This document shows, piece after piece, positions 34,780-46,029 of a DNA stretch of 64,000 bases. The stretch is from Viola odorata (Eukaryota > Streptophyta > Magnoliopsida > Malpighiales > Violaceae), in contig OY829537.1 of the NCBI GenBank assembly GCA_963691705.1, positions 37,141,514 through 37,205,513 on the forward strand, read 5' to 3'. Under the pieces are notes generated by a model that saw only the letters and a list, made by a program, of their open reading frames with translations, was not told where the DNA came from and searched no databases. Every line of letters begins with the position of its first letter. The stretch's first letter is position 1. Position numbers and translations under genes: made by a program.

Positions 34780-36798
34780 TACAAGATAAGGGAAGACTCA
34801 AGGAACCAAAAGAGATGCAAGAGGAAGAGACGCAAGAGGAAGAGATATACAAAGAAGACTAACTTAGCAAGAAAGACTTGACTCTAAGATTTGGAATAAA
34901 TGGAAAACGTGTGTGTTTAGGATGCATAAAAGACTATAAGACTTGGGAGATAAAAGATTAAGGACTCAAGATAAAAGACTTAAAATGAATGACAACTCAC
35001 TTGAACTTTCAAACTTCTCACTTTCTCACTTTCTCACTCACAAGTCAAGTCCTTTTGCTATTTTTGGGCTTGGGACTTGTTTGCAACTTTGATGCTTTGT
35101 TTAAGACTTTTTAGTTTAGGACTTGGGATATTTTTCTGCTGAGTTTTGGGGTGTAGTTTGACTTGTGAAGCCAGCTGGTTTTTCATGGCTCAATAGGGTA
35201 AAAATCAGGTTGCTTTTGAAGGGTGCCTTTGTTTCTAGCATGAAAAAGGTAAGTTTTGGGCAAGGAAGCTTGAGTAGGTGGGAAAAAGCTGGGAGGGGTG
35301 CAACTTCTGACTTTCTTTATCAATTTAAAATGAATTAAAACAAGGGATAAACACATAATTAAAGAAATAAAGCAAACAAAATAGATCAAGCAAACTCAAG
35401 ATGAAGAACACCAAGCAGTCTGCTTGAGCTGTTCATGGACAGTTCTTCGGATTCTGACTCAAAAACATACAAACGATGGCTAAAACTCACGAAACTTAGC
35501 AGGGACACTCCTAAGACATAAAACTACAAGTTTCATTCAGGAAAAAAGAGGAGATTCAGCTGAAAACATGGAGAAAACAAGCCAAAATACAGAACTACTT
35601 TTCTCGGATGAAAATCTACACACCTTTTTGTTTGGGCCAAGATGCATAAGATTTTCACATAATTTTCAGACGACTCAAGAAAAAAACTTATGAGAAACAA
35701 AATTAAGTTTCTGCACACAAAAATTCAGAATTTTCTGGGCAGTACAATAGACACAACAATAGCAAACGCAAGAGCGCCAAAAACTCCGCTACCACTTAAT
35801 ACTATCCAGGCCCTTTTTAATGGGCTGAAAAGTTTGAGTTTTGGAGTAAGGATCTAACCTTCATTTGTCCCACAAATTGAAAAATAAATAGACAAAAAAT
35901 ATGGTAGGAATGGTTGGAGAAATTGCAGTGGAAATGAGTACAAGGAATGACAAAAAATTAAGAAATAAACATGGAAGAAGTCGAGAGATACTTGGAAATG
36001 AAATTGATTTAAACAACACTAAGCACTTGAATTAAAATTGCAAAATAACTTACAAAAATTCAAGGCTTTGAATCTTCCACAAATTACAAAACACAAACAC
36101 TCACTCAAGATGTAGCAACAAACTACCAAATGAAAGCTAAATGTTTTACTTGCAAGGATTAAGGAGCTTTCAAACCTAAAATCTTACAAGTTGAGTCTAT
36201 GGTACTTAGAGGGAGGAGTATTCTCAAGCTCTAGCAATAAAATCTCAACATAAACTGAGAAAGGAAAGAAAGAAACTAGCTATTTATACTAGGGTGCAAA
36301 ATGGCCCTTAAAGGGCAACCCTCGAAGAACAGACATGGGGCTAACGGTATGCCATTAATGTGCTTAACGACATGTCGTTAGCTTTGGCTTTGAATTTTCC
36401 AAAAATCCCTAAATATCTCAAAACTGGCCGAGGCTAATGGTATGTCGTTAGTGTCTTTAACAACATGTTATTATCTTAGACTTCAAAATTCCAAAAATTA
36501 GATTTCCAAAAATCGATCTCCCGAAGATGGTCGAGGCTAATAGTATACCGTTAAGGCACCTAACGGTATGCCATTAACGTCAGAGTTGTAGAAATTGGGT
36601 TTTTGAGGCTTCGTGCATGCTTCTCAGCCTCCAACATGGTGTGCGACCATCATTAAGGTTCAACCTTCACGATGGAGTGATTTCTTGCCCATCTCGTCTT
36701 CAATCCACAAGGTAAGCTTCTTCGCCATGCTACGAGTGATAGGTCCTTGAGGCATCGTGTCTTCGAGGGTTAAGGTAGGCATGGGTATGATTGTATCA
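34780..36798 (-). repeat. LTR B of the Reina-like family (about 2.0 kb)
   Basis: It aligns with LTR C over most of its length. The right end TGATTGTATCA is followed by the purine-tract complement TCTCCTCCTCCTTTGAAAGG. A TATA box lies in the minus orientation near 36278-36288. The region 36340-36600 has repeated TAACG(G/A)(T/C)ATG(C/T)C(G/A)TTA palindromic blocks. The left end is approximate because no clear primer site was found. Confidence 0.65.
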
Positions 36799-37037
36799 TC
36801 TCCTCCTCCTTTGAAAGGATTCGTCCTCGAATCCATATCCTTATGCTCGTCCTCTCCTACATGGCAAAGGGTCAAGTCATTAATGTGGAAAGAATTACTA
36901 ATGGACCCATACTCACTTAGTAAATCAAGGACATAAGCATTGTCATTGATTTAGTGGAGGATTTCGATGGGTCAGTCACTGCGGGGGCTCAATTTACCTT
37001 GCCGATGATGAGGAAATCTATCCTTGCACTAATGCAA

Positions 37038-37967
37038 CTAAACCCATTGTCCTTGCTTAAAAGAGGTTGGTTGCTTGCCCTTGTTCCGTTTACTGGCCAC
37101 TCTTTCGTTCATAGATTTGATGTTCTTTTGCACTCGCTCGTGCAATTTCTTGACCTCATCCACCTTGGTTTCTCCATCTACACACTTAAGCACACTCAAC
37201 GACAAAAGTAAGAGATCAAGAGGGGTTAGGGGTTGAAACCCGTACACTACCCCAAATGAAGAAAAACTAATGCTAGAATAATGTGCATGCTTATAAGCGA
37301 ATTCATCGAAAGCAATGCTATCTTCTCATTTATTGCCATGTTTATCAACCATGAATCCAAGCAACGAGCCTAAAGTTCTATTCACAACCTCCGTTTGACC
37401 ATCCATTTGAGGATGACAAGTAGTAGAGAAGAGAAGTTTAGTGCCTAGCTTCGCCCACAATGTGTGCCAAAAATGACTCAAAAATTTAGTATCTCGATCA
37501 CTTACAATGCTCCTAGGCATGCCTTGCAAGCGCACCACATATTGAAAGAAAAAATGAGTAATACGAATAACATCATGAGTTTTTACACATGGGATGAAAT
37601 GAGCCATTTTAGAGAAGCGATCAACAATAACAAAGATGGAATCATTACCGTGGCTAGACCTTGACAGCCCTAAAATAAAATCCATTGATAAATCAATCCA
37701 AGGATGGATAGCTACGGGTGATGGCATGTAAGATGCATGATGCATTGATTTAGATTTAGCCCTCTAACACACAAGGCACCTAGCAATTATTTTTATCACA
37801 TCTATTTTCATTTTCGTCCAAAATAATTGCACTTTCAATGCATCCAATGTTTTTGTAACGCCGAAATGACCATTCAATCCGCCACCATGGGCTTCCAACA
37901 CAAGTAATTCACGAATGCTAGAATTAGGTATGCATAGCCGTTTTATATTTGAACAAGAATTTTTCAT
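37038..37967 (-). pseudogene. Gypsy integrase
   Basis: Read on the minus strand, a zinc-binding region (HGGGLNGHFGVTKT...ARCLVC, 37967-37764) is followed by the catalytic core: the first Asp in [14 protein letters not shown] (37690), the second in IVSDRDTKF (37500) and Glu in [11 protein letters not shown] (37390). A C-terminal RGDTKV-like segment reads FKQGQWV at 37247 onward. Stops near 37760 and 37330 split it. Function in the family: joins element DNA to the chromosome. Confidence 0.8.
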
Positions 37968-39117
37968 GCTTCACGAAATGCAAGTAGGGTCCTTTATCAC
38001 ATGTAACATATATATCACGCAACTCATCATCATGTTCATAAAGGTCTACTAGATGTGCAAAACCAAAAATATTAGCGTCGAGAGTTGAAATGAGTGCATA
38101 CCTCCTTGATAGGGCATTGATGACCACGTTTTCCTTGCCTAGTTTGTATTTGATCGTATAGGGAAACACTTCAATGAATTCCATCCACTTAGCGTGCCAC
38201 TTATTGAGCTTGGCTTTCCCTTGGAGGAATTAGAAGCTCAAATTATCGATGTGAATGACAAATTGACTCAGAAGAAGGTAATGCTCTCACACCATCAAGG
38301 ACCTCACACGTGCATACAACTCACGGTTGTAGGTAGAGTAGTTTAATTGGGCACTATGAAGCTTTTCGCTAAAATAGGCAATGGGGTGCCCTTCTTGAGT
38401 GTGCACCACTCCAATGCCGATCCCTCTAGCATCACACTTGAGTTCAAAAGCCTTATTGGAATCGAGAAGCGCAAGGATTGGACTACGCATGAGGCGATCT
38501 TTAAGCTCTCGGAAGGCTTCCTCTTGCCTTTCACCCCACTCAAATGTCACATTTTTCTTAGTCAACTTATTGAGTGGCGTGACGATGGTGGAGAAATTAG
38601 GCATGAAGCGCCGGTAGAAGCTAGCTAGGCCATGAAATGACCTAACTTTGCTTGTGTTCTTAGGTTGTAGCCACTCCTTGATAGCCTTCACTTTCTCCTC
38701 ATCCACTTGAACACCTCCTACACTTACAAAAAAACCAAGAATATGCACTCGATCTAAAAAAAATTCACACTTAGCTAATTTCTCATACAATTGATGAGCT
38801 CTAAGTGTGTTACGTACGGTACGCATGTGTATAACATGTGCATCAATGGAAGAAATATAAATAAGAATGTCATAACAATAAACAACAACAAAATCCTCAA
38901 TAAATTCACACAAGACATGATTCATTAAGCGCATGAAAGTACTAGGCGCATTAGAGAGACCAAATGGCATTACCATCCATTCCTACAAACCGTGTTTTGT
39001 CTTGAAAGTGGTCTTCCATTCATCTCCCACATGCATGCAGATTTGGTGATACCCGTTCATCAAGTCTATCTTGGAATATACCTTGCTACCACTCAACTCA
39101 TCCAACATATCGTCAAG
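37924..39117 (-). pseudogene. Gypsy reverse transcriptase C-terminal part and RNase H, with damaged YxDD box
   Basis: From 39117 leftward the frame reads the palm region up to [10 protein letters not shown], a stop near 38985, then VMPFGLSNAPSTFM. The active-site box reads VVYCYDILIY instead of the usual (Y/F)xDD, so one catalytic Asp is lost (about 38870). It continues through the connection domain (RSFHGLASFYRRFMPNFS) to RNase H (FELKCDARGIGIG; AYFSEKLHSAQLNYSTYNRE) and a linker with a [11 protein letters not shown] motif. The upstream part of RT lies beyond the hAT at 43322-43471. Confidence 0.85.
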
Positions 39118-39713
39118 TAGGGGTGTACACGGGTCGGTTTGGTCCGGTTCCTGGGCTAGAACCGAGCTGAACCGGAAATTACCGGTTCTTGTCCGGGACA
39201 GAACCGGACCGGACCAGCCACTTCCGGTCCGATCCGGGTCGGTTCTAATTTTTCCAGGCCGGACCCGATTGGTTTCGGTTCTGACCTGGAAAATTTTTAT
39301 TTATTTTTTATAATAATTAATAATATATCATTTTTTTATAGAATATTACTAGAGTAAAACTTAAAGCAAAAACAAAAATTTGTACCAAGAATTAAAGCTG
39401 CTTTTAATTACTAATGAAAAGTAAGGTATTTCACAAAAAATACTTTTATTTTCCTTTTTCTGCTATCTACCTACATACTTTCTAACAGGTTCTCCTCTTC
39501 TCTCTTAAAATTCTGCAAAAATAATTCAGCTATCTTCTAAAATCTAACAAAAATAAACCAGCATAAACCACACAATTCACAAGCGTTTAACTTTCAGCAG
39601 CCCACATCTTGCACACAAATACTCAACATATAACAATAAAATTACCAAGAGCACATAAAATTTAAAAAGTTGATATAAAATAAATATTTAAAGAGATCCC
39701 GCATTGTAGTTGT

Positions 39714-41456
39714 TCACTTCTTCCGAGAAATCTGAAAAGAACATATAGCAATTAGCAAACTATATAACATCAAATTGACAAATTCATTACCTAAAGTAGA
39801 AAATACATTGGAGTTGCTATTATCCCTTTCATACTCTGCAAACAATGCATTATGGTTCCTTCCAAGCTTTTTAATTAAAACCACTACACATTCAAACTCG
39901 TACATATTGTTAATCATATAATTCGTGTCACCCGACTTGTACCTTGGATCTAACACGACTGCAATAAAGAACATCACATTAATTTTTTTTGCATCTCCCC
40001 AATATTTGTCACACTTTTTCTTCATTTGCAATGCCATTCCAGCCACCTCAAAATCAACATTGTTGCACATTTTTTCAACCTAAAATCAACCTCACACACT
40101 TTATTCAAACAAATGTTGGAAGTTGTGTATTTAGTACCCGAAACACTTATAGTAAGCATGTAGAAACATTCCAAAAATTTGACCATGTTCTTGATATGAA
40201 CCCAATCTTCTTCCTTGGGCATCCCCTTTCTACAATCAAGTTCTTCATCCTCGCTAACTTCACTTTTACAATTAAAATCCAACCCCACATATCTATCAAA
40301 AGCAGATTGTAATTTTAAGGCTGTTTCTAACATCAAGTAAGCCGAGTTCCATCGGGTGCACACATCAAGAGACAACAAAGCTTCACTAGCGATCCTTTCT
40401 TCCGCAACACATGCTTTAAGTTTTTCAAATCTCATCGGGGATTGCCTCACGTATCTGATTGCCCATCACTAACAACTAGATTCATTATATGTGCAACACA
40501 CCTCATATGTACAAACTCCCTATTCAAAACACTACCCTTCAATGATTGACTCTCTTTTGCAAATACCGTACCGCAACATCATTCAAACTAGCATTATCAA
40601 CAGTTACAGTCATAACCTTTTCAATACCCCACCCGAACAAACATTTCTCAATCATTTTACCAATGACCTCACCTTTATGACTAAAAATTGGACAAAAATT
40701 TATAATTCTTTTTTGCAACTTCCAATTTGAGTCAATATAATGAGCAGTCAGGCACAAATAACTAATCCTTTGATTGAAAGTCCATGCGTCTGTAGTAAGA
40801 CAGACCTTCCTACAGTTAAATGACATGCTACTTTTCAGCTTCAATCTTTCCTCCACAAACATCTCATAACAATCCCTCGCTATAGTAACTCGTGAAGGAA
40901 TTACAAACTTCGGTTGCAGTTCAAAACAAAAGTGCTTAAAACCTTTACCCTCAACCATTTTAAAAAGTTTTTCATCAACAATAACCATGTATGACAATGC
41001 CTTCCTACACTTGTTCTGGTTAAATTTCCATGTAGTTAACACACTCTTGTTACTTGGATTAAAGCTTAACTAAGATTTAACCTTTGACTCATCACTTTCA
41101 GTACCGAGTTTAACTGATTTGAAAAATGGCCCTTTCACACATTTAAACAAGTGCTTCCTAATTGCAGATGTGATAAGATCTACAGGATCATACTTATACT
41201 CAAATTTCTCGCAAAAATTACATCTTACCTTTAACTCATTATTATGAGTCGTAAACTTCGTGACATGATCCCAAACGAATGACTTTTCTTTTCTTTTCTT
41301 TCCCTAGGTTTCTTGTGGCTCTTCACTGCCTTGCACTCTGTCTGCCCCCACAGTTGATTGGGGTGGTATCTCCCTTTGTTGTGTAGATGAAGTCTGCGTC
41401 TCTACTTGTACACTTCCACTTCCAACGATAGGAGACTCGGACCCCGACTGCTCCAT
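39714..41456 (-). pseudogene. hAT transposase (BED-finger, RICESLEEPER-like), broken
   Basis: The ATG at 41456 starts a Ser/Gln-rich leader with a stop after EEPQET. A BED-type zinc finger follows (VWDHVTKF...VRCNFCEKF...IRKHLFKC, about 41290-41130). The catalytic domain has CLTTDAWTFNQRISYLCLTAHYID (41042-40539) and MTVTVDNASLNDVAV, then a conserved helical region (LLSLDVCTRWNSAYLML, 40450 leftward) and VLDPRYKSG (near 39960). Stops lie near 41315, 41070 and 40470, with frame changes near 40540 and 40040. The C-terminal dimerisation motif usual in hAT transposases is not seen, so the 3' end looks deleted. Confidence 0.85.
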
Positions 41457-42035
41457 TATCTTTACGAAAAAGAGCGATTATCGATAGTTAGAAAAGAAGT
41501 AAATCATAGCAGACCTAACCAATTAATTAAAATAACCAAGAACATTGATGACTTACATTGCTGGATTAACTGGTTCTTACCGGACGAGAGAGGAGAGGAG
41601 GAAGAAGCCACGACTGTGATTGGTTTTGTTGCGATGAGAGAGGAGAGGAGGTAGCCGCAACTGTGACTGCAACGTGGGTCATAGACGACCGCGACGTTGC
41701 GACTAGAGATGAGAGGTTGATGACGGCCGCGAGAGAGAGTGAGGTGGCTGAAGGTTGGCGACTGCGAGAGAGAGCGATGTGGTTGATGGCCGGTGGCTGC
41801 GGCTGCGACTGCGAGAGTGAGGGAGGCCGTAGGTGATGGGAGAGGAAAAGAGAGGAGAGGCTGCAACTGCTGTTTGATGAAAGAGAGTTAGGGCTTGCTC
41901 CAATGCTCTTAATCTGATTTCAATTTTTATTTGGCTTAATGTCAAAACGACGTTATTTTGACATTAAACAAGTCATTTTGACATTAAACACGTCGTTACT
42001 TTATACATATTAAGTATATAAGTATAATACATTGA

Positions 42036-42788
42036 ACATTACCATAGTTAATTACTTATACTCATGTAATGCATAATACATTAATACAATTTAAATTAAA
42101 AGCATACAACTCTAAACAATTAGTAATTTTTAATTTTATGACAATTTACATGATTCTCTCTTACAACAATATAATTATTTTTTTATTAAGTAAAATGTTG
42201 AACAATAAACATATATCCACGATATACCTCAATAACTATATATTAAAGTAATTATTAATGGTAATATTACTAGTATGTGCCATAGTATTAATAATTAATG
42301 GTCTTACTTTATACATATTAACTATATAAATGGCTATTATAATTTACAATAATATATTTTTTCGAGACTAACATATACACACGAAGTACTTTCAAGTATA
42401 ATCGTGCTCCATAGGATGATAAGAGTAGATCACTTACATTTAGAGCTTCAAAATTATCATTGAACAATACTATAGTTAATTATTTATACTCATGTAATGC
42501 ATAATACGCTAATACAATTTAAATTAAAAGCATACAACTCTAAACAATTAGTAATTTTTAATTTTATGACAATTGACATGATTCTCGCTTACAATAATAT
42601 AATTCTTTTTTTATTAAGTAAAATGTTGAACAATAAACATATATCCACGATATACCTCAATAACTATATATTAAAGTAATGATTAACGGTAATATTACTG
42701 GTATGTGCCATATTATTAATAATTAATGGTCTTACTTTATACATATTAACTATATAAATGGCTATTACAATTTACAATAATATATTAC
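42036..42788. repeat. Direct duplication inside the hAT (two copies of about 325 bp, offset 428 bp)
   Basis: 42036-42360 and 42464-42788 are nearly identical (for example TACTCATGTAATGCATAATA in both). They are separated by about 100 bp that includes ATACACACGAAGTACTTTC. Very AT-rich with no gene. Confidence 0.85.
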
Positions 42789-43051
42789 TAGTATGTGCCA
42801 CATTACCTATACAAATGGCTATAAAATATTTATTTCTTAGTTCTTACTACGGAGAAAATATTTTTCCCTCATAATAATTCTCATATAACTTCCTCAATAA
42901 AATTTTGTATTTAAAATAACAAATAAAAGGAAAAAAATGAGGAATTTTATTTAAGTTTAAAAGAAGAAAATGGAAAAAAATGAGGAATTTTAATTAAGTT
43001 TAGAAGGAAAAAAGAAAGAGGAGGAGTTAAGTTTAGAAGAAAAAAAGAAAG

Positions 43052-43118
43052 TGGGAGCCAAGAGGATTTGAACCTCTCCCCTTTAAGATGATAGGTGAGG
43101 AGTTAACCATTAAACCAA
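43052..43118 (-). other. tRNA-like sequence with A and B boxes inside the hAT
   Basis: The minus strand contains GGTTCAAATCC (complement at 43064-43074), a perfect B box within a perfect 5-bp T-arm (AGAGG...CCTCT). About 30 nt upstream is an A-box-like TGGTTTAATGGTTA. The 3' side reads TTGGCTCCCA, but no matching 5' acceptor strand exists and the anticodon arm does not fold canonically. Best read as a tRNA pseudogene or tRNA-derived SINE scrap. Confidence 0.45.
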
Positions 43119-43321
43119 ATGAAAACTTTGATATCATCGTACATATATATATTTTCGGTTCTTCTGATTCTTCGGGTCGGTTCCTAGGTATTGGAGGTTG
43201 GAGAACCGAATCGAACCGGAACTATCCGGTCGGGGTAAAAAAAAAAATTAACCAGACCAAACCCGGCGATTCCGGTTTGGTTTCCGGGTCGGCCCGATTC
43301 TTGTACACCCCTATCGTCAAG

Positions 43322-43471
43322 TCGTGGAATAGGATGACGATGCCTTACGGTGATCTTGTTGATGACGCGACAATCTACACACATGTGCCATCTCCCATCT
43401 TTCTTCGGAACTAACAACACGAGTACGACACATGAGGACATGCTCTCTCGGATGTAACCCTTACTCATCAA
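43322..43471 (-). pseudogene. Gypsy reverse transcriptase N-terminal part (severed by the hAT)
   Basis: Minus frame from 43471: [35 protein letters not shown] and [10 protein letters not shown], the fingers region of gypsy RT, ending at the hAT target site. The remaining RT lies at 39117 and leftward. Confidence 0.85.
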
Positions 43472-43483
43472 ATCATCAACTTG

Positions 43484-44737
43484 TCATTGGACCTCTTTTG
43501 TTTCCTCGGGGTTGCATCGATACATCGGTTGGTTGGGTAAGGACGACCTCATAATGAGGTAAATCTTGTGCTCGATGTTGCAGATGAGAGGTAAGTCTTT
43601 GGGAATCTCTTTCGGAAACACATCCTCAAATTCCTGCGAAAGTGAAGTAAGTGGACTAGGTAGAGAAGAAAGGTTAGTGTCAACATTTAGACAATGTACT
43701 TCCCTTCCTGTCGCAAACACACTCAATGATTTAAGCTCACCCTCTTGGCCATGCTTACTCTTTTCATGGCGTGTGTTTTGCTCTATCCTTACCTTTTTCT
43801 CTCCACTCTTTTCCCCTCGCTCTTGCTCTTGCTCACACCCATTACCATGCTTACATTTTTCATGATTTGTTTTACACTCTCCGCTTACTTTCTTCTCTCC
43901 TCTCTTCTCACTCAATCTTCTCAATATATGGAACTCGGCACTCGCTTTTTCCATTTTCTTTTGGTCCTCCCAGACTTGAGATGGTGAAAGAGGTGGAATA
44001 CCTAATTTCTTACCGTGGTGTGTAAGCTGGATTTTATTGGTGCGTCCACTGTGAATCACATCCCTATTGAATTGCGATGGGCGGCCTAGGAGGAGATGGC
44101 TATCATCCATAGGTACAACATCACACAAATGTTCATCCTCATATCCACCCATTGTAAAACTCACAAGCACTTGCTCCTTGACCTTAACCTCTCCTTCATC
44201 ATTAAACCAATGGAGTGAATAAGGTTTCGGATGCGGCGTAGTTGGCAATTGGAGCTTACTCACCAAAATATGACTGACGGCATCTACTACACTACCATTA
44301 TCAACAATCATTGAAATAATTTTGCCATTTACCTCACAACGAGAGTGGAAGAGATTCTCTCTTTGTTCTTCACATTCGGTCTCCAACTTAGCTTGTGCAT
44401 TCATACTCCTCCACACAACTAAAGTCATAGATGAACCCGGATTAATTTCTTCCTCTTCACTACTCATTGTCGTTTCCTCCTCATCATAATTTTCCTCACT
44501 AGGTAACTCTTCTCCCTCACTATCGGTCTCATACACTCCTTCCCTAATAATAATGACACGACAGTTTGGGCACTCGGATGAAATGTGCCCTCTCCCCCGA
44601 CACTTGAAGCATTCAATATTGGAAGAGTATTTTCTAGGTGGTGGGTTAGAGGTGGGGTGGCTTGATGGTTTTGGTGTAGAGGGAGCTATTTTGGTGTAAA
44701 GTGGGGCTTTTGGTTGGTTTTTTGGTAAGGTTTCCAT
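43484..44737 (-). pseudogene. Gypsy gag C-terminus and aspartic protease
   Basis: A 417-codon open frame. After a Pro-rich start comes a CCHC zinc knuckle (CFKCRGRGHISSECPN, about residues 44-59) and an acidic spacer. A retropepsin-like domain follows: MIVDNGSVVDAVS as active-site region, where family members often read (D/G)GS, and LLGRPSQFNRD as the flap-end motif. It then runs into the RT linker FEDVFPKEIPKDLPL and NPEETKEVQ before a stop at 43484. The Lys/Glu-rich segment at 43850-43650 is unusual and low complexity. Gag binds RNA; the protease matures the polyprotein. Confidence 0.8.
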
Positions 44738-44759
44738 GGTGGTTTAGAAGAATATGAAT

Positions 44760-46007
44760 AAGTGTGGGATGGGTTGTTATTTCAGCTAGGGAAGTTTTTC
44801 CTTTTAGTGGCTTCGTGCGCTTCTACCTTGAGAGCATAGTGTAGCATGGGTTGTAGATTTGCAAAATCCCGTAATTCATGCTTGTATTTAATCTTCTAAT
44901 TCACACCATTCAAAAACTGAGCCATAGTTACCTCTTCTTCCTCATATATGTCGGTTTGTGTGAGGAGATATTCAAGCTCATTGAAGTAGTCTCCCATGGA
45001 TGACGACACAAATCTTTCGCTCATTACTTGCTTCATTTCTTCCTAAGTCCGGATTGCCCTTGCCCCTTACCCTCTCCTTACTCACTTTCTCCCACTAACT
45101 CACGACATAACAATCAAACTCCATTGTCGCAAGTTTCACTTTCTTACTTTCCGAATTTTGGTGGCAATTAAATATCCGTTGAATCTTGCCCTCCCACTTG
45201 ATGTATTCGGATGGATTCGTAGTTCCCTCAAAAAATAGAAATTTGTACCTTGATACTATTCAAGTTATCATCAAGTCTTGGCCCTTGAAACCTTCCTTTT
45301 CTCCCTCTATTCAAGCGTTCTCGATCATTATACTCATCAAAATTATCATTTGCTTCTTCATACAAATTCTCATAAAATTCACGCTTTTGGTAGGGAGTGG
45401 TACATGCTTGGAGGTGAGGAATTAGGGCTCAATCGACGGTTGTGGAGGTACCTTTGGCTTGACGAGGCACACCATTTCCAGTAGCTAACGGTATGACATT
45501 TGTGACTAACAACATACCGTTAGTCACTGGACTATCGGTGTTGTGCTAGCCACAGCCACTTGATGGGCTAGTGGCGTGGCTGCTCCAGAATTGGGCATCG
45601 TAACCTTGGGCTTGGAGGTCCCTAATCACAATGGCATGTGCTTTGGGGTTGATTTGGCTCATGGAAGTGCCTCGTCCTCGTGGACCCGTGGTAAGGACAT
45701 TGGGAAATCCTCGGTTGGCCACCCTCTTATGACCATCATCTTTATCATAGCTGCCGTGACCTTCCTCCTCAATCTCACAAGTGACAAGGTCTTTGCTAGG
45801 TTAATCGCATGGCCTAGGAGGTAGGATTTTGGATGGTGGAGGACATGCAGGAGCCTCAGTCGGCTTATCTTTCTTAAGTTCTAAACACTCAAGTCGCACG
45901 CTTTGCTCGATCATAGCCGCTTGGAGGGATTCAAGTATAGCGAGCATTGGATTGCTCGCTTCATCCAACTTAGCGTCATTGTTTCCAGCTACACTTGCGT
46001 CAGACAT
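44760..46007 (-). pseudogene. Gypsy gag N-terminal part, broken
   Basis: A start MSDASVAGNNDAKLDEASNP at 46007 is followed by a coiled-coil-like segment and then many frame breaks. Capsid-type phrases survive near 45200-44850, for example the complement of QIQW/EGTTNPSEYIKWEG-like sequence. Plus-strand open frames across this stretch are antisense shadows. Confidence 0.55.
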
Positions 46008-46029
46008 GGTGAAAATTTTGTACCGGCAC

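Larger units (their letters stand above)
39118..43313 (-). mobile_element. hAT transposon, 4196 bp, with perfect 8-bp target duplication
   Basis: Terminal inverted repeats TAGGGGTGTACA at both ends (39118 and complement at 43313) are flanked by TCGTCAAG on both sides (39110-39117 and 43314-43321). Subterminal zones (39130-39270 and 43150-43300) are rich in CCGG/ACCGG motifs. It carries a minus-strand transposase pseudogene (39714-41456). It sits inside the RT domain of the gypsy element, whose frame is otherwise continuous across the site. The unmutated target duplication fits a fairly recent insertion. Confidence 0.93.

Noticed and set aside
41504..41945. Ser/Leu-rich minus-strand frames next to the hAT transposase
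   Set aside because: Low-complexity sequence upstream of the transposase start, open in two overlapping frames; probably hAT 5' region.
42069..42679. Two identical-looking small proteins
   Set aside because: They come from the AT-rich direct duplication within the hAT; the frames are short and hydrophobic by composition.
43052..43118. A functional tRNA gene
   Set aside because: The acceptor stem does not pair and the anticodon arm is not canonical, so only a tRNA-like call is kept.
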